From Paenibacillus sonchi (GTDB taxonomy: Bacteria; Bacillota; Bacilli; Paenibacillales; Paenibacillaceae): DNA of 64,000 nucleotides. The notes beneath the pieces were generated by a model that saw nothing but the letters and a program-made list of their open reading frames with translations, did no database searches and was not told the DNA's origin. The stretch's first letter is position 1; every line of letters begins with the position of its first letter. This document shows positions 55,338 through 63,194 of this stretch, one piece after another. The stretch is from the NCBI RefSeq assembly GCF_016772475.1, contig NZ_CP068595.1:4154001-4218000 (forward strand), given 5' to 3'. A program made the translations under genes and the position numbers.

Positions 55338-56947
55338 TTGGTCAAAACAAAGGATTACGGTCTGAGGACAAAGGTTACCATCATGGTCTCCGCTGTGGTG
55401 ATGCTGGTCATGCTGGTGCTCTACATTATTTTCAGAAATCAGATTATTCCCCAGACCAGACATGCCCTGGAGGACAAGGCAACGGCCATCGCCCGGACCA
55501 TTGCCCTGATTCCCCTGGTGTCAGAAGGTCTTAATGAAGGACGCAGCAAAGAGATCCAGGCCTATACCTCCAAAATCACCCGCCGCAATGATATTATGTT
55601 TGTAGTTGTGATCGACATGCACAGCATCCGCTATTCACATCCCGATCCATCACGGATCGGCAAGCCGTTTGTCGGGGAGGGCAAAAGGCTGCGCTGCACG
55701 GTGAAGAAAGCATCTCTGAGGGTGAGGGGCTGCTCGGCAAGTCGCTGCGGGCCTTTGTGCCTGTGTATAATAACAGAGGCTCCCAGGTAGGTGTAGTCGT
55801 CGTAGGCCTCTCAATGGACAGGGTTCACCTGCTCATCCGGCAGAATGAATGGACGATCATCGCAATTCTGCTGTCCGGTGCCGTGCTTGGAGCGGCCGGA
55901 GCGATGGTCCTGGCCCGGAAAATCAAGCAGATGATGTTCGGCATGGAGCCAGCGGACATCTCGAAGCTGCTGCAGGAACGCAGTGCTATGCTGCAATCCA
56001 CACGCGAGGGGATTATTGCGGTTGATCATGCCGCCCGGATCAGCATGATCAACAGGGAGGCGGAGAGGCTGCTGGGCACCGCCGGGATTACAGGCAATGG
56101 GATGACCCGGCATATCGCCGATTATTGGCCGGAGCTGCGTCTGGAGCAGGTGCTGTTCAGCGGCGAAGCCAGGCAGGACCAGGAGCTGGAGCTGAACGGA
56201 ATCACTTTGCTCGTGAGCAGTGTCCCAATCCAGGTGAATGGCCGGATTGCGGGAGCCATCGCTACCTTTCGGGACAAGACAGAGCTTGCTGTACTGGCGG
56301 AACGGCTGTCCGGGATATCCGTCTATGCGGACGCCTTGCGGGCAGGGGCACATGAATATATGAATAAGCTGCATGTGATTATGGGCATGACGCATATGGG
56401 CCTTTTTGATGAGCTGCAGGAGTACATTTCGGGAACCGTGAGCAACTATCAGAATGAGATCGGTTCGATCACCAGGCAGATCAAGGACCCGGTCATGGCC
56501 GGCTTTCTGCTCGGGAAACTTAGCCGGGCCCGTGAAGCAGGAATTGAGCTGCAGCTCGCTGAGGACAGCTACCTCCCGGAATCCGCCGATCCTCAGGTGA
56601 TTCATCAGCTGATTACCATCGTCGGCAATCTGCTCGACAACGCTATGGAGGCGCTGGAGGGGCAGCACATGAAGGAAATCGAGCTTTCTTTTCAATATGA
56701 ACGGGGACGTCTGATCTGCACTGTGCGGGACAATGGTCCGGGAATCCCTCAGCCTTTGCGGGAGCAGATATTTGTCCAGGGATTTTCCACCAAGGGAGAG
56801 CAGCGGGGGATGGGCCTTTACCTGGTTCGTAAAAGTGTGGAAAAGCTGCAGGGCCAGCTTCAGATGATACCCGGCCCGGAGCCGGGAACGACATTTATGG
56901 CCGATGTGCCATATGCAGTAAAGGGTGATGAGACCAATGACCATTAA
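55338..56947 (+). pseudogene. Sensor histidine kinase, DcuS/CitA family, one frameshift
   Basis: Restored length is about 536 residues. Helix 1 (TIMVSAVVMLVMLVLYIIF), an outer PAS-like domain (TRRNDIMFVVVIDMHSIRYSHPDPSRIGKPFVG) and helix 2 (WTIIAILLSGAVLGAAGAMVL) are followed by a cytoplasmic PAS domain, a phospho-acceptor region (LRAGAHEYMNKLHVIMGM) and an ATPase domain (GNLLDNAMEAL, VRDNGPGIP, GMGLYLV). These kinases sense C4-dicarboxylates or citrate outside the cell. The frame breaks at about 55677-55681, where one G is missing in the GAGGGC run; the frame resumes as AALHGEESISEGEGLLGKSL. TTG start at 55338. It overlaps its regulator gene. Confidence 0.87.
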
Positions 56948-57653
56948 GGTATTGATCGTTGAAGATGATCCGATGGTGGCAAAGTTCAATCGGCACTATG
57001 TGGAGCAGGTTCAGGGCTTCGAGTTCGCCGGCTGGGCCGCTTCGGTCGATGAAGCCAGGAAGCTGCTTGCCGGACTGAAGGTTGATCTCATTCTGCTGGA
57101 TATCTATATGCCGCGTACCAGCGGGCTGCAGCTGCTGTCCTCTCTGCGGGAGCAGGGCAGCGTGGTTGACATTATCGTCATTTCTGCAGCCAGCGACAAC
57201 GCCAGTATCCGCAAGGCCCTGCAGCTGGGGGCCGTCGATTATTTGATCAAACCGTTCGAGTTCGCCCGCTTTCAGGCGGCATTGTCCGCCTACCGGGAGG
57301 ATTACATGCTGATGAAGCACAGGGAGCATCTCAGCCAGGAGCAGCTCGACAAACTGCTGCGCCATTCCACAGGAACGGAGGAGGACAAAAGCGGCACGCT
57401 GCCCAAGGGGCTTACCGAAGGAACGCTGGAGAGCATATGGAGCACCATCCAGAAGCTGGAGAGTCCGGTATTTTCCACCGAGGAGATCACGGCAGAGGCT
57501 CCGATTTCGCGGATCTCCGTACGCAAATACCTGGCTTTTCTCACAGAGGCGGGTGTGCTGGAAATGGAGATCAGCTACGGTGCGGTGGGCAGGCCGGTAT
57601 ATATGTATACCGTGACCGCTTCAGGACATGAAATTATAGCTACATATATTTAA
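56937..57653 (+). CDS. Response regulator, DcuR/CitB family
   Basis: This 238-residue regulator has a receiver domain (KVLIVEDDPMVAKFN, LILLDIYMPRTSG with the phospho-Asp, YLIKPFEFARFQAAL) and a C-terminal winged-helix domain (ISRISVRKYLAFLTEAGVLEMEISYGAVGRPVYMY) typical of the CitB/DctR class. The ATG at 56937 follows AAGGGTGATGAG and overlaps the kinase gene by 11 bases. The flavocytochrome-like gene 1.1 kb downstream is a plausible target. Confidence 0.93.
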   Translation: MTIKVLIVEDDPMVAKFNRHYVEQVQGFEFAGWAASVDEARKLLAGLKVDLILLDIYMPRTSGLQLLSSLREQGSVVDIIVISAASDNASIRKALQLGAVDYLIKPFEFARFQAALSAYREDYMLMKHREHLSQEQLDKLLRHSTGTEEDKSGTLPKGLTEGTLESIWSTIQKLESPVFSTEEITAEAPISRISVRKYLAFLTEAGVLEMEISYGAVGRPVYMYTVTASGHEIIATYI

Positions 57654-57670
57654 GCGGCTGGCCGCGAAAG

Positions 57671-57692
57671 AGGACCTTTGGGTCCTTTTTTT
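57671..57692 (+). terminator. Terminator of the MFS/two-component operon
   Basis: AGGACC TTT GGGTCCT stem with a T7 tail, 18 bases after the stop. Confidence 0.9.
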
Positions 57693-58756
57693 ATGAAATT
57701 GGTTTGGCTGAAATGCCATCTGAAGGCGATATAGTATCTAATTCGGAGGCTTATGATGTTTTTTTTAAAAGACGGCAAGCATGTTGAGTTGTCTTCAGAT
57801 GGCAGGTGGTAGGCGATAGGTGGTAGGGGGTAGGTGGCACGTGGTAAGTGGGGGAGCAGCAGCAATCGGGGTCATCGGTGCCATCTTCCGCATGATGCGG
57901 AATGAGAAGACGTTATTTTGTAAAAAAGACTGTTTTTCCGGTTGATTTGGACTCAGGAGCTTTTATATCGATCATCTAAATCCAAAATTAGGCCGAAAAG
58001 GCTTATTAGCGGAATCTCAGTCCGTTTGACCCGGAGAATCGGCCGACCTGCCTCAATAAAGGATCTCCTGTCCGGATTCCAACAAATGGATCACAAATCC
58101 GGTTGCGTAATATGCCCTAAGTGGGGATTATAGCAAAATCCGCATGTGAACTAGGTGTTCTAAACACTCTAATCCAGATGCTGGTTCTGATGCGGTGCAA
58201 TGCCAATGCCGATGCCGATGCGAATCCCTCCAAATTAGGTCAGAACTGTACTTCTATTGCACTTTCTACAGCAGAATCCCCATAAATCGTCCGAAAAACT
58301 CAATCTATTGCACTCTGTACATTAGAATCTGCTGGAGATGCTGCTTTTGACTCCAAATCTGGAATTTGGTTGCACAAAATACAGCAGAATGCGATTTGAC
58401 GCAGAACAATAAGCAATTTTATTGCACAAAGTGCAGTCATACCCAAAATCATTATCTGCAAAAATGAAGTCTACGGATTTCTAGTTCAATCTATATAGGG
58501 TGAATTTATTTTGACAGGGGATAGTAATGTAAGTGGTAATGTAATTGGGATAGACCTAAGGAACGAACGATCAGATACCACCACAATCGACCTGTTTTTT
58601 ATTTTCATTCTTACATTTTTTAAATTCATTCTCACAAGCCCCCCAACCCCGCTTACTTTAATTACTAAACTATTTTTTTAATTACGTAAGCTTCCAAGAA
58701 CTGCACCTTTGCCGCTATGATAATTGTGAAAATATGCACAAGGGGGCAATAACATC
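57693..58756. repeat. Repeat-rich spacer, about 1.06 kb
   Basis: No gene supported. It holds a G-rich GGTGGTAGG tract (57801-57855), a copy of the CTCAGTCCG / CTCCTGTCCG repeat (57945-58085), a short CGATGC run (58205-58222), and four inverted copies of the GTGCAATAGAAT unit (58235-58440). The last 300 bases are AT-rich and should contain the promoter of the flavoprotein gene. Confidence 0.7.
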
Positions 58757-60289
58757 ATGAAAAAGAAAGCAGGCGCTGCTCTTATTCTCATTCTCTCGGT
58801 CATGCTCGTTATCGCAGGATGCGGCAACAATGGCAGCAGTAACAGCACCGGGAACAAGAGTAAGGACAATGAGGCCAAAAAAGAGACCACTGAAGCAGTA
58901 TCGGGGGCATCGGAAGCAAGCTATACACCGTATGATCAATTAAAAGATAAATATGATATCATCATCGTCGGTGCGGGTGGTGCCGGTATGTCGGCAGCGC
59001 TTGAGGCCAAAGCGAAAGGCATGAATCCGGTTATTCTGGAGAAAATGCCGGTAGCGGGCGGAAATACGACCAAATCCTCTTCGGGGATGAACGCTTCGCA
59101 GACGAAGTTCCAAAAAGAGCAAGGCATTGAGGACAGCAATGATTTATTTTATGAAGAGACGCTAAAAGGCGGCCACGATACCAACGATAAAGAGCTGCTC
59201 CGTTTCTTCGTGGACAATTCTGCGGGTGCCATCGACTGGCTGGATTCCATCGGAATCCGCTTGAACAATATCACCATTACCGGCGGGATGAAGGAAAAAC
59301 GCACACACCGTCCTGAAGACGGCTCTGCGGTAGGGCAGTATCTGGTCAAGGGATTAGTGAAAAACGTACAAGAGCAAGGTATCCCGCTATTTGTGAATGC
59401 GGATGTCAAGGAAATTACCGAAAAAGACGGTAAGGTTACCGGTGTCAAAGTCCTGTTCAACCAGGCAGACGAAAAAACAATAACAGGTTCTGCTGTCATT
59501 GTCACCACCGGAGGTTTCGGCGCCAATAAAGAAATGATTGCCGAGGTTAGACCTGATCTGGAAGGGCTCGTAACCACCAACCAAGTTGGCAGCACCGGCG
59601 ACGGCATCCAAATGATTGAGAAGCTCGGCGGCACCACAGTCGATATGGATCAAATCCAGGTTCACCCGACCGTGCAGCAGGAGAAATCCTATCTGATCGG
59701 GGAGGCTGTTCGCGGTGAAGGCGCAATCCTCGTATCAAGTGAAGGCAAACGGTTCACCAACGAAATGGATACCCGTGATCATGTCACCGCAGCCATTAAT
59801 AAGCTTCCTGAAAAAGCAGCGATTCTTGTCTTTGATTCCGGCGTTAAATCCCGTGTCAAAGCGATTGAACAATATGAGAAAATGGGATTTGTTCTGACCT
59901 CAGACTCGATTGAAGGCCTGGCCAAGGAAATGAATGTTCCGGCAGATGAGCTGCAAAAGACAATGGATACCTGGAACAGCGCAGTGAAGAATAAGAAGGA
60001 TGCCGAATTCGGCAGAACTACAGGAATGGATAACGACTTGTCCGGCGCGCCATTCTACGCGATCAAAATCGGTCCCGGGATTCACTACACCATGGGCGGT
60101 GTAAAAATCAACACAAACACAGAAGTATTAAATAAAGAAGGTCAACCGATCACAGGTCTGTTCGCGGCTGGTGAAGTAGTGGGCGGGCTGCATGGCCAAA
60201 ACCGGATCGGCGGCAACTCGGTCGCGGAAATTATTATCTTTGGGCGTCAAGCAGGGATTAAATCGGCTGAATTTGTAAAAGCACAATAA
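58757..60289 (+). CDS. Flavocytochrome-c-family reductase lipoprotein (fumarate/urocanate reductase-like)
   Basis: This 510-residue protein has a lipoprotein signal (LILSVMLVIAGCGNN), a linker rich in Ser, Asn and Lys, and an FAD_binding_2 domain (residues about 65-505): DIIIVGAGGAGMSAALEAKA, GGNTTKSSSGMNAS, VTTGGFGANKEM, GEAVRGEGAILVSSEGKRFTNE (the Arg of the fumarate reductase active site), HYTMGGVKIN, and LFAAGEVVGGLHGQNRIGGNS. Related enzymes reduce fumarate, urocanate or similar acceptors outside the membrane. The heme domain of Shewanella enzymes and the FMN-binding domain of others are both missing, so the electron donor is unclear. Probable control by the DcuSR-like pair upstream. Confidence 0.9.
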   Translation: MKKKAGAALILILSVMLVIAGCGNNGSSNSTGNKSKDNEAKKETTEAVSGASEASYTPYDQLKDKYDIIIVGAGGAGMSAALEAKAKGMNPVILEKMPVAGGNTTKSSSGMNASQTKFQKEQGIEDSNDLFYEETLKGGHDTNDKELLRFFVDNSAGAIDWLDSIGIRLNNITITGGMKEKRTHRPEDGSAVGQYLVKGLVKNVQEQGIPLFVNADVKEITEKDGKVTGVKVLFNQADEKTITGSAVIVTTGGFGANKEMIAEVRPDLEGLVTTNQVGSTGDGIQMIEKLGGTTVDMDQIQVHPTVQQEKSYLIGEAVRGEGAILVSSEGKRFTNEMDTRDHVTAAINKLPEKAAILVFDSGVKSRVKAIEQYEKMGFVLTSDSIEGLAKEMNVPADELQKTMDTWNSAVKNKKDAEFGRTTGMDNDLSGAPFYAIKIGPGIHYTMGGVKINTNTEVLNKEGQPITGLFAAGEVVGGLHGQNRIGGNSVAEIIIFGRQAGIKSAEFVKAQ

Positions 60290-60313
60290 ATCATCCAATA
60301 CCAATAATAGGGA

Positions 60314-60366
60314 AGGGTTGTCTCGCAGTAGAATTTTTCTACTGGTGAGACAGCCCTTTTTTATTG
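60314..60366 (+). terminator. Terminator after the flavoprotein gene
   Basis: Long stem AGGG-TGTCTC-CAGTAGAA / TTCTACTG-GAGACA-CCCT followed by a T6 run. Confidence 0.93.
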
Positions 60367-60421
60367 AGCATGAACATCTTCTAAGCAATATCTTCTAAGA
60401 AACAGCTTTGAATCGTCCGGG

Positions 60422-61663
60422 TTATGCCTGAACAGCCGGAAAAGAAGGAGAAGGTCTGGACGTCCGGGTCAGTGAAAACAGCTCAAGCTCCGGCCGGGAA
60501 ATGCCTGCCAGGGTATCGGCCAGGAGTTCTGCCGCGATCATGCTGTAGACGGTTCCGTTGCCGCCATAGCCTTCGATGAAATAACAGTGGGGATATTCCG
60601 GATGGGGGCCGATAAAAGGCAGGCCGTCATGGGAGGTCCCGAATACACCGCCCCAGGCGAACTCTGCAGCTGCCCCCTTAATCTCGGGGAAGAGGGCTTC
60701 AAGCTCTTCAAGCAGCCGCCGGCTCCGGGACCGGACTCTGGCCTCGCGTTGCCCAGGATCAGATAGCTGCTCATCCTTGCCCCCGGCAATGATACGCCCG
60801 TCTTTCGTTGTGCGGAAATACAAATAAGGCCGGGCCGTTTCCCAGATCAGGCTTTGTTCATGCCAGTGGGGGAGGTTCTTCAAAGGCCGGGTCATCATGG
60901 CGTAGGTATAAATCAGCTCGGCTCCCCGGTCCTTTTTCATCTCCTGGGTTTCATAGCCCAAGGCAAAAATAACATGGTTGGCAAAGATGCGGCCGCTCTC
61001 TGTATAACAGGTTACCCCTTCCGTTCCAAAATCAAAATGACGGGCCTTCGTATGCTCATATACACGGACACCGCTTGCGTGTGCTTTATGAATGAGACTG
61101 TGCAGCATCCGGAACGGGTTCGTTTCCACATCCCCTCGGGAGTAGATGGCTGCTGGTTTGGCGAAGGAGTAATGGGCCCTGATTTTGTCTTCCTCCCAGA
61201 ATTCTGTGTCAAAACCATGCGCGGCCAAATGTTCATGCTCCAGCTTCAGCGCGGCAACATCCTCCGGAAAGCTCGCATACAGCAGGCTGCTTCTGGGAAT
61301 AATGTGCGGATCAATATCCAGTGTGCCCGGCAGCTTCAGGATATCCCCAATCGCCTTGCGGCATAGCTTGTAGAATAATAGGCCGTTATCTGCTCCAAAA
61401 GTATTCATGCAGGAGGTCAAGGATTTGTCGTTAGCAACCTTTAGCAATCCGGTGTTGGCAAACGTACTGCCGTTTCCCACTGCATATTTATCAATCAATA
61501 CGGTACTGGCTCCGCTTGAGGACAAGCGGTAAGATGCCATCGCCCCTCCCATACCTCCGCCTACGATCAGGCAATCGCATGTGATATCCCCATCCAGCAC
61601 AGGATAAACAGGAAAATGAGGCAAGGTTCTCTCCCAGGGCGCCTGCCCGCTGATTAATTTCAT
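60422..61663 (-). CDS. FAD-dependent oxidoreductase (DAO family)
   Basis: This 413-residue flavoprotein has an N-terminal dinucleotide motif CDCLIVGGGMGGAMASYRLS, a second motif KYAVGNGSTFANTGLL and the C-terminal FAD contact GTSHDGLPFIGPHPEYPHCYFIEGYGGNG. It belongs to the D-amino-acid oxidase/DadA-like group, often called glycine/D-amino-acid oxidase; the substrate is unknown. The ATG at 61663 follows AGGGGAGATCAACAG. The frame opens further upstream at 61726 without a site. It converges on the terminator at 60314-60366. Confidence 0.9.
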   Translation of the reverse strand: MKLISGQAPWERTLPHFPVYPVLDGDITCDCLIVGGGMGGAMASYRLSSSGASTVLIDKYAVGNGSTFANTGLLKVANDKSLTSCMNTFGADNGLLFYKLCRKAIGDILKLPGTLDIDPHIIPRSSLLYASFPEDVAALKLEHEHLAAHGFDTEFWEEDKIRAHYSFAKPAAIYSRGDVETNPFRMLHSLIHKAHASGVRVYEHTKARHFDFGTEGVTCYTESGRIFANHVIFALGYETQEMKKDRGAELIYTYAMMTRPLKNLPHWHEQSLIWETARPYLYFRTTKDGRIIAGGKDEQLSDPGQREARVRSRSRRLLEELEALFPEIKGAAAEFAWGGVFGTSHDGLPFIGPHPEYPHCYFIEGYGGNGTVYSMIAAELLADTLAGISRPELELFSLTRTSRPSPSFPAVQA

Positions 61664-61831
61664 CTGTTGATCTCCCCTTAAATGAGATTCGGATAAGGTA
61701 GTATTGGTCGCTGTACTGACTCTCATACATCGCTGCCTGCTTCAATAGGCTGGGAGTTGTGCATTTTAACACATATTTAGCCTCCATGCGCGCATACTAA
61801 AGCTGCTTGAACCATTTTGAAGGAGGGAACA

Positions 61832-62074
61832 GTGAATATGCAATCTACGCAAATGCAGCCGCTTAGCGGAAAAGAACTGGACTATATTGCCGACTCCATC
61901 TCCAATGAGGATTTGCTGATCAAGCAGCTGGCGGCTACCGCCGGCAGCACGCAGAACTCGACAGTTAACCAGATTTGCAATCAGCAGATCCAGAGCCATA
62001 CCCACCATTTGGGAGTGCTCGTTCAGCTTTTGCAGCAGCACCAGCAATATGCCCCCACACAACCCCAGCAGTAA
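61832..62074 (+). CDS. Small spore coat protein (CotF-related)
   Basis: About 80 residues, helical and Gln/His-rich (LSGKELDYIADSISNEDLLI, NQICNQQIQSHTHHLGVLV, LLQQHQQYAPTQPQQ). It resembles the short YraF/YhcQ-type companions of CotF and lies 49 bases before a full CotF-domain gene. The GTG at 61832 fits the AAGGAGGG site; ATG 61838 is an alternative. Likely made in the mother cell during sporulation. Confidence 0.75.
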   Translation: MNMQSTQMQPLSGKELDYIADSISNEDLLIKQLAATAGSTQNSTVNQICNQQIQSHTHHLGVLVQLLQQHQQYAPTQPQQ

Positions 62075-62123
62075 GTGAGCTTTCAGCATGCTGAATCTAA
62101 TTCATATTCAAGGAGGTTATTAA

Positions 62124-62507
62124 GTGTACACACAAAACGGACAATTTATGGCGGATGAAGATCTGTTGACTATGATTTTGGATGACCTGAAACGGACAGT
62201 ACGCGAATATACGACAGCGGCGACAGAATCAAACTGTCAAACTGTGCGCCGGGCTTTCACTGACCTGACTCTGGATACACTGCGGATTCAGGGGGATCTG
62301 TACAACCAGATGTCGCAGATGGGATTCTATAAAGCACCTGACAAAGCCCTCCGGCAAGCCGTCGACAAACAGATCCAAAGTGCACAGCAGATCCAGCAGA
62401 AAAGCCAGCAGTTTGTGCAGCAGAAAATGAATGGCACCGGTGATTTCAGACAGGCTCCGAATGTGCCGCAGCATCAGCCTAACGTGCACAGTTCCTATTA
62501 TATGTAA
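62124..62507 (+). CDS. Spore coat protein, CotF family
   Basis: This 127-residue protein has the coat F four-helix domain (ADEDLLTMILDDLKRTVREYTTAATES, VRRAFTDLTLDTLRIQGDLYNQMSQMGFYKAP). A Gln-rich helix (SAQQIQQKSQQFVQQK) and a disordered tail ending SSYYM follow. The GTG at 62124 lies behind AAGGAGG. It forms a pair with the small coat gene upstream; a terminator follows at 62592. Confidence 0.88.
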   Translation: MYTQNGQFMADEDLLTMILDDLKRTVREYTTAATESNCQTVRRAFTDLTLDTLRIQGDLYNQMSQMGFYKAPDKALRQAVDKQIQSAQQIQQKSQQFVQQKMNGTGDFRQAPNVPQHQPNVHSSYYM

Positions 62508-62591
62508 CCCGGCTGCCTTCCGTCCGACGCAGCAGAGCTAATCGCTCACGGATTCCTGACGGAAGCGGCTGCTTCAGTATAATGCAATCCG

Positions 62592-62618
62592 TTAACCCCG
62601 CTCCTGCGGGGTTATTTT
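62592..62618 (+). terminator. Terminator of the coat protein genes
   Basis: TAACCCCGCTCCTGCGGGGTTA hairpin followed by TTTTG. Confidence 0.85.
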
Positions 62619-62680
62619 GTTTGCAGTGATGCCATTTTCATGTCATATTAGTATTAAACTCTTTTCGCAGGAGGGAAGGC

Positions 62681-63181
62681 ATGAAGGAAATGAATGATTT
62701 GAAGAGGAAAGTGCTGGAACTGCTCAAGGAGGACGCGCGCAGCTCTACAGCGCTGATGGCGACATTGCTTGGAGCGGAAGAAGAAGATGTCAAACAGGCC
62801 ATTGAAGAAATGGAAAGAGACCATGTAATCGTAAAATATGCGACAGTCGTGAATTGGGATAAGGTCAGCGATGAACGGGTAACCGCACTGATCGAGGTTC
62901 AGATTACACCGGAGCGGGGCCGCGGCTTTGAAGGGATTGCCGAACGGATCTATTTATATCCGCAGGTGAAATCGGTCTATCTGATGTCAGGCGCCTATGA
63001 CCTCTTGGTTGAAGTTGAAGGCCGGAATCTGCGGGAGGTAGCCAACTTTGTCTCCGAGAAGCTGTCGCCGATTGACGCAGTCCTCTCTACCAAAACCAAT
63101 TTTACGCTTAAAAAATACAAACAGGATGGTATCATCTTTGAAGAGCATGAGGAAGACAACCGTCTCATGATATCTCCGTAA
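62681..63181 (+). CDS. alaR: Lrp/AsnC-family regulator (AlaR/YugG-like)
   Basis: This 166-residue regulator has an N-terminal helix-turn-helix (VLELLKEDARSSTALMATLLGAEEEDVKQAIEEME) and a C-terminal ligand-binding RAM domain (TALIEVQITPERGRGFEGIAERIYLYPQVKSVYLMSGAYDLLVEVEG). GGAGGG precedes the ATG at 62681. An aminotransferase gene starts 13 bases after its stop. The pair matches the alaR-alaT order of B. subtilis, where AlaR activates alanine synthesis. Confidence 0.9.
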   Translation: MKEMNDLKRKVLELLKEDARSSTALMATLLGAEEEDVKQAIEEMERDHVIVKYATVVNWDKVSDERVTALIEVQITPERGRGFEGIAERIYLYPQVKSVYLMSGAYDLLVEVEGRNLREVANFVSEKLSPIDAVLSTKTNFTLKKYKQDGIIFEEHEEDNRLMISP

Positions 63182-63194
63182 AGGAAGTAATCAT

